A stretch of DNA of 24,059 nt from NCBI GenBank assembly GCA_038246645.1, contig JBBRVS010000072.1:1-24059 (forward strand). Reading direction: 5' to 3'. This stretch comes from JAHCHG01 sp038246645 (GTDB lineage Bacteria; Acidobacteriota; Blastocatellia; Pyrinomonadales; Pyrinomonadaceae). Below the pieces are notes generated by a model that did not search any database, was not told the origin of the DNA, and worked only from the letters and a program-made list of their open reading frames with translations. The position numbers and the translations under genes are program-made. This document shows positions 7,445 through 14,170 of this stretch, one piece after another (within the stretch, counting starts at the first letter, position 1; each line of letters opens with the position of its first letter).

Positions 7445-8333
7445 ATAATTCGTCTTTCCCGAAAACCTCTACGGCTTCGAGCATTGCGGGTTTGCTTCCC
7501 AAAAACCTTTCGGCGACGCGGGCAAATCTTTCCGCTGCGTCCGTTACGTAAAAATGGTCTAAATCATCGCATAAACGCCGTTCGGTTTCGCGTTTCGGCG
7601 AATTTTCGCTTTCTAAGTTTTTATCTTTCAGAAGTTTTGCAACTTCTTCGGCGCAGGCTTCGCCCGAATCAATAAGGATAACATTTTCACCGACGGTTTG
7701 CTGAATTACTTCGCGCAAAATCGGGTAATGAGTACAGCCCAAAACGAGCGCGTCCACATTTTTATCAACGATTTTTTGCAGATATTTTTTGGCAATCGAA
7801 AAGGTTTCGGGTTCATTTGTCCAATTTTCTTCCGCGAGCGGAACAAATAAGGCACACGCCGATTCGACAATTTCCGCCCGTTCGGAAGCGTTTCTGATCG
7901 CCTTTGAATACGCCTCGCTGCCAACGGTCGCTTCGGTGGCGATTACGCCGATTTTCGGATTTTTTTTGTTTTCGGTAAGTAAAACGGCTTTTCTCGCGCC
8001 GGGACCGATTACGCCGACGACATCCAGACCGACCGCGCGGCGAATTGCCGGAAGCGCGAGCGCGGAAGCCGTATTGCACGCGACGACGAGAAGTTTTATG
8101 CCGAGCGAAGCGAGAAACTGCGAATTTTCAATGGCGTAGCGTTCGACCGTGGCGAGTGATTTTGTGCCGTACGGCACACGCGCCGTGTCGCCCAGATAAA
8201 TAAACCGCTCATTCGGCAAGCGGTGATGCAGTGCGCGATAAACTGTTAAACCGCCGACTCCGCTGTCAAAAATGCCGATCGGCAGATTTGTGTTTTTCTC
8301 GTATTTTTCTCTTTCTTTGTTCACAAAATTCAC
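7443..8333 (-). CDS. murI: Glutamate racemase
   Basis: This cofactor-independent racemase makes D-glutamate for peptidoglycan. The 296-residue product has the full set of motifs: GIFDSGVGGLTV with Asp23-Ser24, YLGDTARVPYG near residue 50, VVACNTASA with catalytic Cys86, GVIATEATV, and VLGCTHYPIL with catalytic Cys200. The N-terminal extension of about 17 residues before LPIGIFDSG is rich in Lys and Glu. Only GTG codons are available, at 8333 or 8324, and neither has a good ribosome-binding site. The GTG at 8333 lies inside a 9-bp dyad (8331-8371). rph follows on the same strand; murI/racE and rph are near neighbours in some other bacteria too. Confidence 0.96.
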   Translation of the reverse strand: MNFVNKEREKYEKNTNLPIGIFDSGVGGLTVYRALHHRLPNERFIYLGDTARVPYGTKSLATVERYAIENSQFLASLGIKLLVVACNTASALALPAIRRAVGLDVVGVIGPGARKAVLLTENKKNPKIGVIATEATVGSEAYSKAIRNASERAEIVESACALFVPLAEENWTNEPETFSIAKKYLQKIVDKNVDALVLGCTHYPILREVIQQTVGENVILIDSGEACAEEVAKLLKDKNLESENSPKRETERRLCDDLDHFYVTDAAERFARVAERFLGSKPAMLEAVEVFGKDEL

Positions 8334-8371
8334 TAAACGACAAAGCTAAAAGCATAAATGTCCGTTTAGTG
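8331..8371. promoter_or_regulatory. CACTAAACG / CGTTTAGTG dyad over the murI start
   Basis: A perfect 9-bp inverted repeat (8331-8339 and 8363-8371) with a 23-base spacer overlaps the GTG start of murI. The same CTAAACGG word recurs in the terminator at 8480-8518. It could be an operator or an RNA hairpin that hides the start codon; no experimental analogue is known to me. Confidence 0.3.
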
Positions 8372-8479
8372 AAAGTCAAAGAAATACGCGCTGAAATTAA
8401 ATGCGGGAGATGGCGGTCAGCGAGGGGCAAGAAATATGAAGTTATAACGGGATGAGAACACTTGTTTTATAATCAAACT

Positions 8480-8518
8480 AAACGGATTTGCTTCGGAGCA
8501 ATAAAAGCAAATCCGTTT
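8480..8518 (-). terminator. Strong hairpin downstream of the PqqD gene
   Basis: A 14-bp perfect stem (8480-8493 with 8505-8518, AAACGGATTTGCTT and its complement) has an 11-base loop. Reading on the minus strand it is followed by T-rich sequence (TAGTTTGATTATAAAAC). It lies about 30 bases after the pqqD stop, so it is a likely intrinsic terminator for that gene. Confidence 0.7.
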
Positions 8519-8548
8519 GATTTGATTTCTTTCGATTTGAGGATTTGC

Positions 8549-8818
8549 TCAGGCAAATTGCGGATGATATTCCAAAAGGCACTCGGAAGATAAACGGTCA
8601 ATGGCAAAGGCAACTAATTTTTCGCTTACGGGAACGCCGAGTTCTTTCTGCATTTCTTGTGCAATTTCGCTCGATTCTTTTCTGCCGTCGCATTTTTGCC
8701 AGACATATGCAGAAGTCGGATTAAGGCAAATGGCATTGGCATTTCGCAAATCGTGGATAAAAAGTTCACCGGTTTCTTCTTGAATCAGTAAATCTTGTTT
8801 TCTTGCAATCGGTTTCAT
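8549..8818 (-). CDS. PqqD family protein, orphan
   Basis: The 89-residue product matches the small PqqD/RRE fold, a winged-helix-like domain that binds precursor peptides and hands them to a radical-SAM or other modifying enzyme. Typical features are the RKQDLLIQEETGELFIHD strand pair (6-23), NANAICLNPTSAYVWQKCDG (26-45; compare the N-x-S/T-A-x-x-W signature of the family) and a C-terminal helical pair ending LLEYHP. No radical-SAM enzyme, precursor peptide or other PQQ gene is nearby, so it is an orphan and the partner must be elsewhere. The start has GGAGAG seven bases upstream. A sigma-54 promoter lies at 8871-8886 and a hairpin terminator follows, so it is probably a single-gene unit with its own control. 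Confidence 0.88.
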   Translation of the reverse strand: MKPIARKQDLLIQEETGELFIHDLRNANAICLNPTSAYVWQKCDGRKESSEIAQEMQKELGVPVSEKLVAFAIDRLSSECLLEYHPQFA

Positions 8819-8870
8819 AAATTTCTCTCCGTTTTGAAATAATTGCCGTCAGGCACGTTTACTCTATAGG

Positions 8871-8886
8871 GCAATAAGTGTGCCAA
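8871..8886 (-). promoter_or_regulatory. Sigma-54 (-24/-12) promoter of the PqqD gene
   Basis: On the minus strand the bases read TTGGCACACTTATTGC. They contain TGGCAC and TTGC with the exact GG-to-GC spacing of RpoN promoters. Transcription should begin near 8860, about 40 bases before the ATG. No bound activator site is recognised upstream. Confidence 0.7.
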
Positions 8887-9026
8887 AGAAGAAATTATGA
8901 TATTACTGCGATATTTATTGATTAACTGTAAGATTATTGAATGTCCGGGAATTTAACTTGAGAAAGTAAATTCGGTCAGATTGAACGGTGTTTTCAGCTT
9001 TTTGATGTGTTGTAAAAGAGAAAAAT

Positions 9027-9403
9027 TGGTGGAGGCGGCGGGAATCGAACCCGCATCCAAAAGTTGCGACCCAGAGAATCTACACGCTTAGTCAATTTGC
9101 TTTGAGTTTCGCCTGAAGAAAGTTAGCAAAATGACAAAACCTTTCTACAGACTAGCCTGACTGATGTTTCGCTCGCATTCGCAGACGGAGAATGAAAGCT
9201 AGCTTAAAATGTGTTATGCCTCAGACGACGCGCTTTAAGCAAACTTGTCGCGAGACATCGCTGTAGCTAAAGTTAATTAGGCAGCGAGAGCTAATTCTTG
9301 ATTAGCATTTGTGTTTCTTTCAGAATTTATAACGGGCTACAGAAAGATCGCCCGACGTGCATCCAAAGATCTATACAAACTCCTGTCGAAGCCTGTCGCC
9401 CCC
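9027..9403 (-). ncRNA. ssrA: tmRNA (transfer-messenger RNA)
   Basis: The minus strand carries a one-piece tmRNA of about 377 nt. The 3' end GGTTCGATTCCCGCC-GCCTCC-ACCA gives the T arm, acceptor strand and an encoded CCA. The 5' end GGGGGCG pairs with CGCCTCC over seven base pairs including one G-U, followed by GACAGGCTTCGACAGG. The internal tag frame ends in ...NTNANQELALAA with the stop TAA at 9277-9279; the exact resume codon is not certain. With SmpB it rescues stalled ribosomes and marks the nascent chain for proteolysis. The ALAA end is the normal ClpXP-type degron. Its 5' side abuts a truncated DUF481 gene. Confidence 0.95.
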
Positions 9404-9415
9404 AAAAGGAATGTT

Positions 9416-9443
9416 AGTTTACAGCATTTAGAAGAAAAAACAA
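9416..9443 (-). promoter_or_regulatory. Possible sigma-70 promoter of ssrA
   Basis: On the minus strand TTGTTT (9443-9438) and TAAACT (9421-9416) are 16 bases apart and lie just upstream of the tmRNA 5' end. They would start a precursor near 9409. Match quality is moderate. Confidence 0.4.
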
Positions 9444-9466
9444 AGATAAAGGTTGGAACTTGTTTT

Positions 9467-10117
9467 TTATTTGCCGATTTTCTTTTTGCTTTTGCCGAAG
9501 CCGAAGGCAAACCATTTGCGGTTGATGTCAACATCGTAACGTGCGCCCGTCCAGATGCTCTGCGCCGTTGTTCTTCTGTTATTATTTGAAGTGTCTTTAA
9601 CCTTCAAGGCGTTGGCATAAACGGTAAATTTATTCTTTGCAGTTTCGCGCACGCCGCGCAGTCCTGTCGTAAATGTGCGCGTATTGGCATTTCCGCTTGT
9701 CATACTGAAACCGACATCAACCGTTCCGCTCCAAAAATCCGTTAGTTTCGATTCTTCGATGCGCCTTTGTTCGGCTTCGTATTTTATCTGATCTTCCGAT
9801 GTGCGAACCGTTTTGATCGCTTTTTTCTCAACGATCAAATTTTCCGCTTCTTCTATTTCTATTTTTACTTTGTCTTCTTCGGTTTCGATTCTTCCCTGAA
9901 CAATTTTTCCGTCATCAAGTGTCAGCATCAAAGGCGCGTCGGTAATAATTTCCGCCACGGCAGACCATTTAATTTTGACGGTTCCGGCGGATTCGGTTTG
10001 AAGAATGACGAAATCGCCGTCTTTTTTGACGATTTTCCCTGTCAAACGATCACCGTTGGTCATAATTGCCTGATCGGCGAAAATCTGTGAATTCAAAAAT
10101 AATAAGCAGGTAAGCAA
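9467..10117 (-). CDS. C-terminally truncated DUF481 (YdiY-like) outer-membrane protein
   Basis: The 216-residue frame begins with a signal-peptide core (LLTCLLFLNSQIFA-D). Two short SH3-like strand sets follow: MTNGDRLTGKIVKKDGDFVILQ with IKWSAVAEI, then LTLDDGKIVQGRIE. After that comes the first part of a DUF481 beta barrel (WSGTVDVGFSMTSGNANTRT, YANALKVKD, WTGARYDVDINRKWFAFGFG). At FGFG the match ends in KSKKKIGK and a stop. DUF481 barrels normally continue for well over 100 further residues, so the barrel is incomplete and the protein is probably non-functional. The 5' end is odd too: the only start is a TTG, no ATG precedes the signal peptide, and a dispersed repeat copy overlaps this point. 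I treat it as a decaying gene. Confidence 0.75.
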   Translation of the reverse strand: MLTCLLFLNSQIFADQAIMTNGDRLTGKIVKKDGDFVILQTESAGTVKIKWSAVAEIITDAPLMLTLDDGKIVQGRIETEEDKVKIEIEEAENLIVEKKAIKTVRTSEDQIKYEAEQRRIEESKLTDFWSGTVDVGFSMTSGNANTRTFTTGLRGVRETAKNKFTVYANALKVKDTSNNNRRTTAQSIWTGARYDVDINRKWFAFGFGKSKKKIGK

Positions 10118-10218
10118 AAGTTTTAGGATATTATGAAAATTCTAAAAACTCTTTTAACTGACAGATTTACAATAATTTAGGAGTTTTCTGACATTTTCCA
10201 TTTTCCATTATCCATTAG
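10106..10218 (+). repeat. Dispersed intergenic repeat, copy 2
   Basis: It has the same order of words as the copy at 5789: CAGGTAAGCAAAAG, TATTATGAAAAT, then TTTCTGACATTTTCC with CATTTTC and CATTATC heptamers. It overlaps the first codons of the DUF481 remnant, which may explain why that gene lacks an ATG. Confidence 0.6.
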
Positions 10219-10380
10219 TAAAATAAGAACAATTAAAAACTTCGGCATATAGTTTTATGTGTTTGGTAAAATTCGGTTTGTGGTGCAGAAAACGTCTCAG
10301 ATTTCCTAAAACAAAAAGTTTAACAATAAAATCTATGATTGAGAAGTTTTTATAATTTAAATTTATGTTATTTTTATTAA

Positions 10381-10512
10381 CGCGCCTGTTTTTACTGGCT
10401 GACTGCCGTTCGCAGCACGATTATTCAAACGTCGCCCGTGCATTCCGGTTTATGCGAAAATCCCGAATCGCAGATCGAAAAACTTTTGGAAAAATATGTT
10501 TACGAGAGTTAA
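10381..10512 (+). pseudogene. Possible C-terminal gene remnant
   Basis: A plus-strand frame without a start codon opens after a TAA and reads protein-like sequence (STIIQTSPVHSGLCENPESQ, then IEKLLEKYVYES) to a stop at 10510-10512. GC content rises here compared with the AT-rich flanks. I do not recognise the family; it could be chance. Confidence 0.25.
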
Positions 10513-10527
10513 AAAGGAAAAAATTTG

Positions 10528-10617
10528 TCCACAGATGAACACAAATAAACACAGATGTTTTTTAATTTATTTGAAATTTGAAATTTCAAATCTATAAAAT
10601 CTGTGTTCATCTGTGGA
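10528..10617 (-). terminator. CCACAGATGAACAC-type inverted repeat, probable bcp terminator
   Basis: A 16-bp perfect stem pairs TCCACAGATGAACACA (10528-10543) with its complement (10602-10617). A second AACACAGAT at 10548-10556 offers an alternative pairing. On the minus strand the hairpin is followed by AAATTTTTTCC. ATCTGTGTTCATCTGTGG-type sequences are common dispersed repeats in many bacterial genomes, and a partial copy (AATCTGTGTTCATC) lies near 19960. Confidence 0.65.
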
Positions 10618-10631
10618 TGAAAATTAATTTT

Positions 10632-11090
10632 TTACGCTTCGAACGCCTTTAATACTTCGTCGGCGTGTTCGGCGACTTTTACTTTTTTCATAATTTTGGC
10701 AATTTTGCCGTCTTCATCAATCAAAAAAGTCGTCCGGTTCGTTCCCATATATTTTTTGCCGTACATATTTTTCTCGCCGTAAACGCCGTATTTGTTGACT
10801 ATCTCTTTGTCCGTATCGGCAAGCAGGGTGAACGGCAGATCATATTTTTCGATAAATTTCCGGTGCGATTTTTCGTCATCGGTCGAAACGCCCAAAACCG
10901 TTATATTGTTGGCTTTGAGTTTCGGAAAACCGTCGCGCAATGAACACGCCTGTTTCGTGCATCCCGGCGTGTCGTCCTTCGGATAAAAATATAAAACTAT
11001 CCTTTCGCCTTTGTAATCGGCGAGTTTTACTTCGTCGCCGGCTTGATTTTTCGCGGTAAAATCCGGTGCCGCGTCGCCTTCTTTAAGCAT
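10632..11090 (-). CDS. bcp: Thiol peroxidase of the BCP/PrxQ peroxiredoxin family
   Basis: The 152-residue product is a typical atypical-2-Cys peroxiredoxin that reduces hydroperoxides using thioredoxin. It shows APDFTAKNQAGDEVKLADYKG, then YFYPKDDTPGCTKQACSLRD with peroxidatic Cys44 and resolving Cys49 four residues later, VLGVSTDD, and the GTNRTTFLIDEDGKI block with the conserved Arg. The length is normal. AGGAG seven bases before the ATG supports the start. It diverges from the YkgJ-like gene, with 58 bases between the two starts, so the promoters must overlap. A hairpin terminator follows. I see no OxyR or PerR site. Confidence 0.96.
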   Translation of the reverse strand: MLKEGDAAPDFTAKNQAGDEVKLADYKGERIVLYFYPKDDTPGCTKQACSLRDGFPKLKANNITVLGVSTDDEKSHRKFIEKYDLPFTLLADTDKEIVNKYGVYGEKNMYGKKYMGTNRTTFLIDEDGKIAKIMKKVKVAEHADEVLKAFEA

Positions 11091-11148
11091 AAATCTCCTG
11101 AAAATGTGTTAAATTTAATTTTGTAAAATTGTATCACCCTGGCAACAA

Positions 11149-11685
11149 ATGAAAAAGCTGACCGAAAAACAAGCTCTCGAAAAGCTGAAAAACTTAAAAG
11201 ACGATTTTCAGGAATTGATAAAAACAAATTACGAACCACGGGCAAAAGATTGCCTGACGTGCGAAACCAAGGGAGCGTGCTGTCTTGACGCGCATTTTGT
11301 AAATGTTCATATTACGCGACTTGAAGCCGCCGCAATCCGCGAAGCATTAAAAAAATTGCCGATCGAGCATCAGCGCGAAATTTTTGAGCGCAACGAAAAA
11401 ACAATCGAAAAATACGATTTAAAATCTTCCGGCGATACGTTTTCAAAAACTTATGCCTGTCCGCTTTTTGAAAAGGAAACCGGATGTTTAATTCACAAAG
11501 AAGGAAAACCCGCGCCGTGTATTCAGCACGCTTGCTACGAAAACAAAGAAGATTTGCCGCCCGACCGGTTGCAAACCGAAACGGAAACGCGCATCGAAAG
11601 ATTAAACGCTCGAACTTACGGCAACGCCTGGAATTGGCTGCCGCTGCCCGTCTGGCTTTCTAAAATCAAAAACGGAGATAAATAA
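11149..11685 (+). CDS. YkgJ-like cysteine-cluster (Fe/Zn-binding) protein
   Basis: The 178-residue cytosolic protein has eight cysteines in the pattern of the YkgJ/CxxCxxCC family: C35-x2-C38-x5-C44-C45 (CLTCETKGACCLDAHF), then C104 (YACPLF), C113 (GCLIH) and C124-x4-C129 (PCIQHAC). These are expected to bind a metal, probably an Fe-S cluster or zinc. The molecular role of the family is not established. The N-terminus is a charged helix and the C-terminus carries a Trp/Pro-rich end. It diverges from bcp; the ribosome site before the ATG is weak. No terminator is obvious at its 3' end, where it converges with the membrane-protein gene. Confidence 0.82.
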   Translation: MKKLTEKQALEKLKNLKDDFQELIKTNYEPRAKDCLTCETKGACCLDAHFVNVHITRLEAAAIREALKKLPIEHQREIFERNEKTIEKYDLKSSGDTFSKTYACPLFEKETGCLIHKEGKPAPCIQHACYENKEDLPPDRLQTETETRIERLNARTYGNAWNWLPLPVWLSKIKNGDK

Positions 11686-11704
11686 AACGGTTTACTAATC
11701 ACCG

Positions 11705-12115
11705 CTAACTGTTAATAGACTTTAGTTTTCCGCCCAAAATCGTCATCGGAACCAGAAGCAGCAAAAATGGTATGTGATACCAGAGCGGAACGTAATTCCA
11801 GAAAATAGATTGAATAAAAATTCCGAAAAGCAGAAGTAAAATTCCTAAACCAAATGTTGATTTTTTATTTTCTTTGGCGATTAAAGCGGCTAAGTAACCC
11901 GAAATTATCGAAATAATTATACTTCGGATAAGACCGATAATAAGAATCATTGAATCTACTGTGAAAGGTGTTTGATTTTTGACAGCCGTTTCAAATTCGG
12001 TTTGGTGACTTCCATACCAATCCGGCAGAAGAGTCATTAAAACCGCGTCGCTTCCAACCCAGAGAGCCGACCACGCGATAAAACCGGCGACGATTCCCAA
12101 AATTATTTTTCCCAT
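11705..12115 (-). CDS. Small four-helix membrane protein
   Basis: I place the start at the ATG at 12115 because AAGGAGC lies eight bases upstream; the longer frame from 12166 would begin inside a terminator hairpin. The 136-residue product has four hydrophobic segments at about 3-20, 52-80, 87-106 and 113-128. A loop between the first two contains LPDWYGSHQTEFETAVKN. No family with a known function is recognised; similar small membrane proteins are usually annotated as hypothetical. It stands alone between terminators, converging with the cysteine-cluster gene. Confidence 0.8.
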   Translation of the reverse strand: MGKIILGIVAGFIAWSALWVGSDAVLMTLLPDWYGSHQTEFETAVKNQTPFTVDSMILIIGLIRSIIISIISGYLAALIAKENKKSTFGLGILLLLFGIFIQSIFWNYVPLWYHIPFLLLLVPMTILGGKLKSINS

Positions 12116-12149
12116 AACTTTTGCTCCTTTTCTCCTTATAAACACAAAA

Positions 12150-12182
12150 GGGAAAAGTTCTCCCAATCTAAGAACTTTTCCC
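12150..12182 (-). terminator. Intrinsic terminator after the AAA_24 gene
   Basis: A perfect 12-bp stem (12150-12161 with 12171-12182, GGGAAAAGTTCT and complement) has a 9-base loop. Followed on the minus strand by CTTTTGTGTTTATA, it ends the 12227-13261 transcript; on the plus strand it is also followed by T-rich sequence. Confidence 0.8.
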
Positions 12183-12226
12183 CTTGTTATTTTTTCGCCT
12201 TTTGCCTAACTTTTAGCGAAAAAAAT

Positions 12227-13261
12227 CTAAGCCGCTCGGCTTCGTTTGGTTGCGGACTTTTCTTCCGAATTCGGCGCGTTCATTTTTTCGATTCGCGCCG
12301 TAATTCTGCGGTCTAAATCAGTGATCTGGTCATCCGTTAAATGATAAATATTCGATTGATTGTGATAGATTTTCGCGCCCGTTACAATGTCCGCTTGCTT
12401 GAATCCGTTGTCAACCGCTTTTTTGATCAAATCTTCGATCGTCATCGCTTGCGGCGCAATCGAAAGCGGTTTTTTGTCTTCGATAAATTCCGCGACCTCC
12501 AGCTTTTTCGGTTTATCAAACGCCAGATCGAGAGCCTGTTCGCCCTTCATATGCTCGAGAAAATCCTTGAAACCGATATTTCCGGTCATTTCAAAACCGA
12601 CTTCAAACGCCGGTGAATTCGATTTAATTACCTGAAAAACCCGTGTGATTTCGCCGTCGCGCTCCTGCATCGAAACTTCGATCATCACATCAACGAAATA
12701 TTCCAGACCGCTCGCCGTCATCGGCAAAACGCGTCCGATCTCGTTATCTTCTTTGGCTTCCTTGCCTTTCGCCGGAATCTGGTCGGCAATGACGACGCAT
12801 TTTCCGCTTTCGATGCAGAGTTTTCTCAAAACATTCTGCAAGATCATCTGATCGGCGGCGAGTTCTTCGGCTGAAGGTTGAGCCAGCGGATCGCCCGTTT
12901 TTTCACGAACTGCGGAAAGCATTTCCGAATGTTTCGCGCTGAAATACGCCGCCCAACTGTCGAGCGCGAAACAGCCGTAATTTTGTTCCAGACCTTCGCC
13001 GCTGAGTGCCCAATCAATAAATTCGGGCAGTTCGTCCGTTTGTTCGATTTCCAGCGCGTCAAACGTATCGCCGACACCGCGCAACAGACGCGCTTTTCTC
13101 TCCGTATCAAAAATGCAGAGTTTCCCCAAACCCGCGTCCGCCATCGAACTGATAAAATGACTTTTTCCGACACCCGCGCCGCCGCGAATCGCCATCACCA
13201 GACGCTGTTGGCGCGGCACGCGGCTCAAAGGATTTATTTTTGGTTTATTTGTAGATTTCAT
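12227..13261 (-). CDS. Phage-type P-loop ATPase (AAA_24 family)
   Basis: The 344-residue protein starts with a basic tail and PRQQRLVMAIRGGAGVGKSH, where GGAGVGKS (27-34) is the Walker A motif. CFALDSW (97-103, Asp101) fits Walker B, and VVIADQIPAKGKE follows as the sensor region. The fold is RecA-like. AAA_24 proteins are mostly phage encoded, and some (Sak4 type) act in single-strand annealing recombination. The C-terminal 60 residues (TIEDLIKKAVDNGF onwards) form a separate helical domain, ending in a basic KSATKRSRAA tail. No other phage gene lies nearby, so it may be a domesticated phage gene. TAGGAG nine bases before the ATG supports the start. Annealase function is inference. Confidence 0.72.
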   Translation of the reverse strand: MKSTNKPKINPLSRVPRQQRLVMAIRGGAGVGKSHFISSMADAGLGKLCIFDTERKARLLRGVGDTFDALEIEQTDELPEFIDWALSGEGLEQNYGCFALDSWAAYFSAKHSEMLSAVREKTGDPLAQPSAEELAADQMILQNVLRKLCIESGKCVVIADQIPAKGKEAKEDNEIGRVLPMTASGLEYFVDVMIEVSMQERDGEITRVFQVIKSNSPAFEVGFEMTGNIGFKDFLEHMKGEQALDLAFDKPKKLEVAEFIEDKKPLSIAPQAMTIEDLIKKAVDNGFKQADIVTGAKIYHNQSNIYHLTDDQITDLDRRITARIEKMNAPNSEEKSATKRSRAA

Positions 13262-13381
13262 ATCGCTTTCTCCTAAGTTTATGAATTTCCTAAAGTTATC
13301 TCTTAATTTCCGAATGCTAACTGCCTACCGTCAAAGGCGTTTTGTTGCATTGATGACACAAAACTATCATAAGTTGCAGGA

Positions 13382-13399
13382 TGTTTCAAGTGTGAAACA
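13382..13399. promoter_or_regulatory. Operator-like palindrome TGTTTCA-AGTG-TGAAACA
   Basis: A perfect 7-bp dyad with a 4-base spacer sits in the 212-base region between the divergent AAA_24 gene and the secreted-protein gene. Its 18-bp size suits a helix-turn-helix repressor or activator. It could control either gene; no regulator is encoded beside it. Confidence 0.45.
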
Positions 13400-13473
13400 A
13401 GATTTTTTCAAAAAATATTCAATTTTTGTTTGTTTTCGTATAAATTGGTTGGAAACCATTCGGAGAAAATTTT

Positions 13474-14163
13474 ATGAAAAAATTGGTTCAAGCCTCGATT
13501 TTTGTTTTTTGCTTTTCAATTTTCGCTTTTGCTCAAATAAGTAACTCCGGTTGTCCTGAAATTACAGTTTCCGGTCATAATAGTTTAGTAAATCCGGGCG
13601 ATTCTATTTCTTTTACGGCAAATGTTAAAAATGCAAATGAATCTTTGAACTTAGAGTTTGAATGGAAAGTCAGTCAGGGAGAAATTACAAACGGACAAGG
13701 AACAAATCAAATTTCGGTTGCGACAACACCGGAAATGAACAATTATGAATTAACAGCAATTGTTAAAATAAAAGGACTTAACAGCATTTGCAACAAAGAA
13801 GTTTCAGAAACAGCGGTAATCAGTAATGGAATTTTTGATCCTGTTCACCTAGATCAATACGGCAAATTATCTTTGGAAGATGAATTTGCGAGAATAGATA
13901 ATTTTTTTGTTCAGATTCTTAATAACCCAAAAAGTAAAGGTTACATATTTTTTGAAATCGAAAAAACTGAAGATTTAGGCGATGTGAGGAAACGCCTAAT
14001 GAGCGTTTTTGACCATATCAAGAAACGGGAGTTTAATCGTGATTTGATTCTTTACGATCTTTGTTATGCGGAAAACAATCAAACGTCATTACTTATAATT
14101 CCCGATGGAGTTGAGATTCCAAGTTTTCTGAATTGTGAAAGGGTTGATATTGATTTGAAATAA
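13474..14163 (+). CDS. Secreted Ig/PKD-like protein of unknown function
   Basis: The 229-residue product has a signal peptide (MKKLVQASIFVFCFSIFAFA-Q). Residues about 28-115 look like an immunoglobulin/PKD-like beta sandwich, including PGDSISFTANVKNANESLNL, then FEWKVSQGEI and YELTAIVKI. The C-terminal part, SLEDEFARIDNFFVQILNNP followed by KSKGYIFFEIEK, resembles a tail I associate with acidobacterial secreted proteins (an acidic start, LDNF, NNP, GYI). That likeness is from memory, not a search. Four cysteines could form disulphides. CGGAG nine bases before the ATG supports the start. It converges with the long GT2 gene only eight bases later. Confidence 0.75.
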   Translation: MKKLVQASIFVFCFSIFAFAQISNSGCPEITVSGHNSLVNPGDSISFTANVKNANESLNLEFEWKVSQGEITNGQGTNQISVATTPEMNNYELTAIVKIKGLNSICNKEVSETAVISNGIFDPVHLDQYGKLSLEDEFARIDNFFVQILNNPKSKGYIFFEIEKTEDLGDVRKRLMSVFDHIKKREFNRDLILYDLCYAENNQTSLLIIPDGVEIPSFLNCERVDIDLK

Positions 14164-14170
14164 TTTTTTC

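Larger units (their letters stand above)
10118..10631. other. Intergenic region of about 510 bases
   Basis: It contains the tail of dispersed repeat copy 2, an AT-rich stretch with no recognised signal (10220-10370), a possible gene remnant (10381-10512) and the bcp terminator (10528-10617). No intact gene is seen. Confidence 0.5.

Noticed and set aside
7368..7445. CRISPR-like array
   Set aside because: The units are 7-base tandem repeats without spacers, in two facing blocks. There are no cas genes.
9027..9100. Possible tRNA from a TTCGA loop and encoded CCA
   Set aside because: No D or anticodon arm is present; the same bases are the 3' part of tmRNA, which has a matching 5' end and tag frame.
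9311..9589. 92-codon plus-strand open frame
   Set aside because: It lies over the tmRNA 5' region and the DUF481 remnant on the opposite strand and has no coding features.
12116..12166. Longer N-terminus for the four-helix membrane protein
   Set aside because: The extra 17 codons overlap the terminator hairpin; the ATG at 12115 has a good Shine-Dalgarno sequence and starts the first membrane helix properly.
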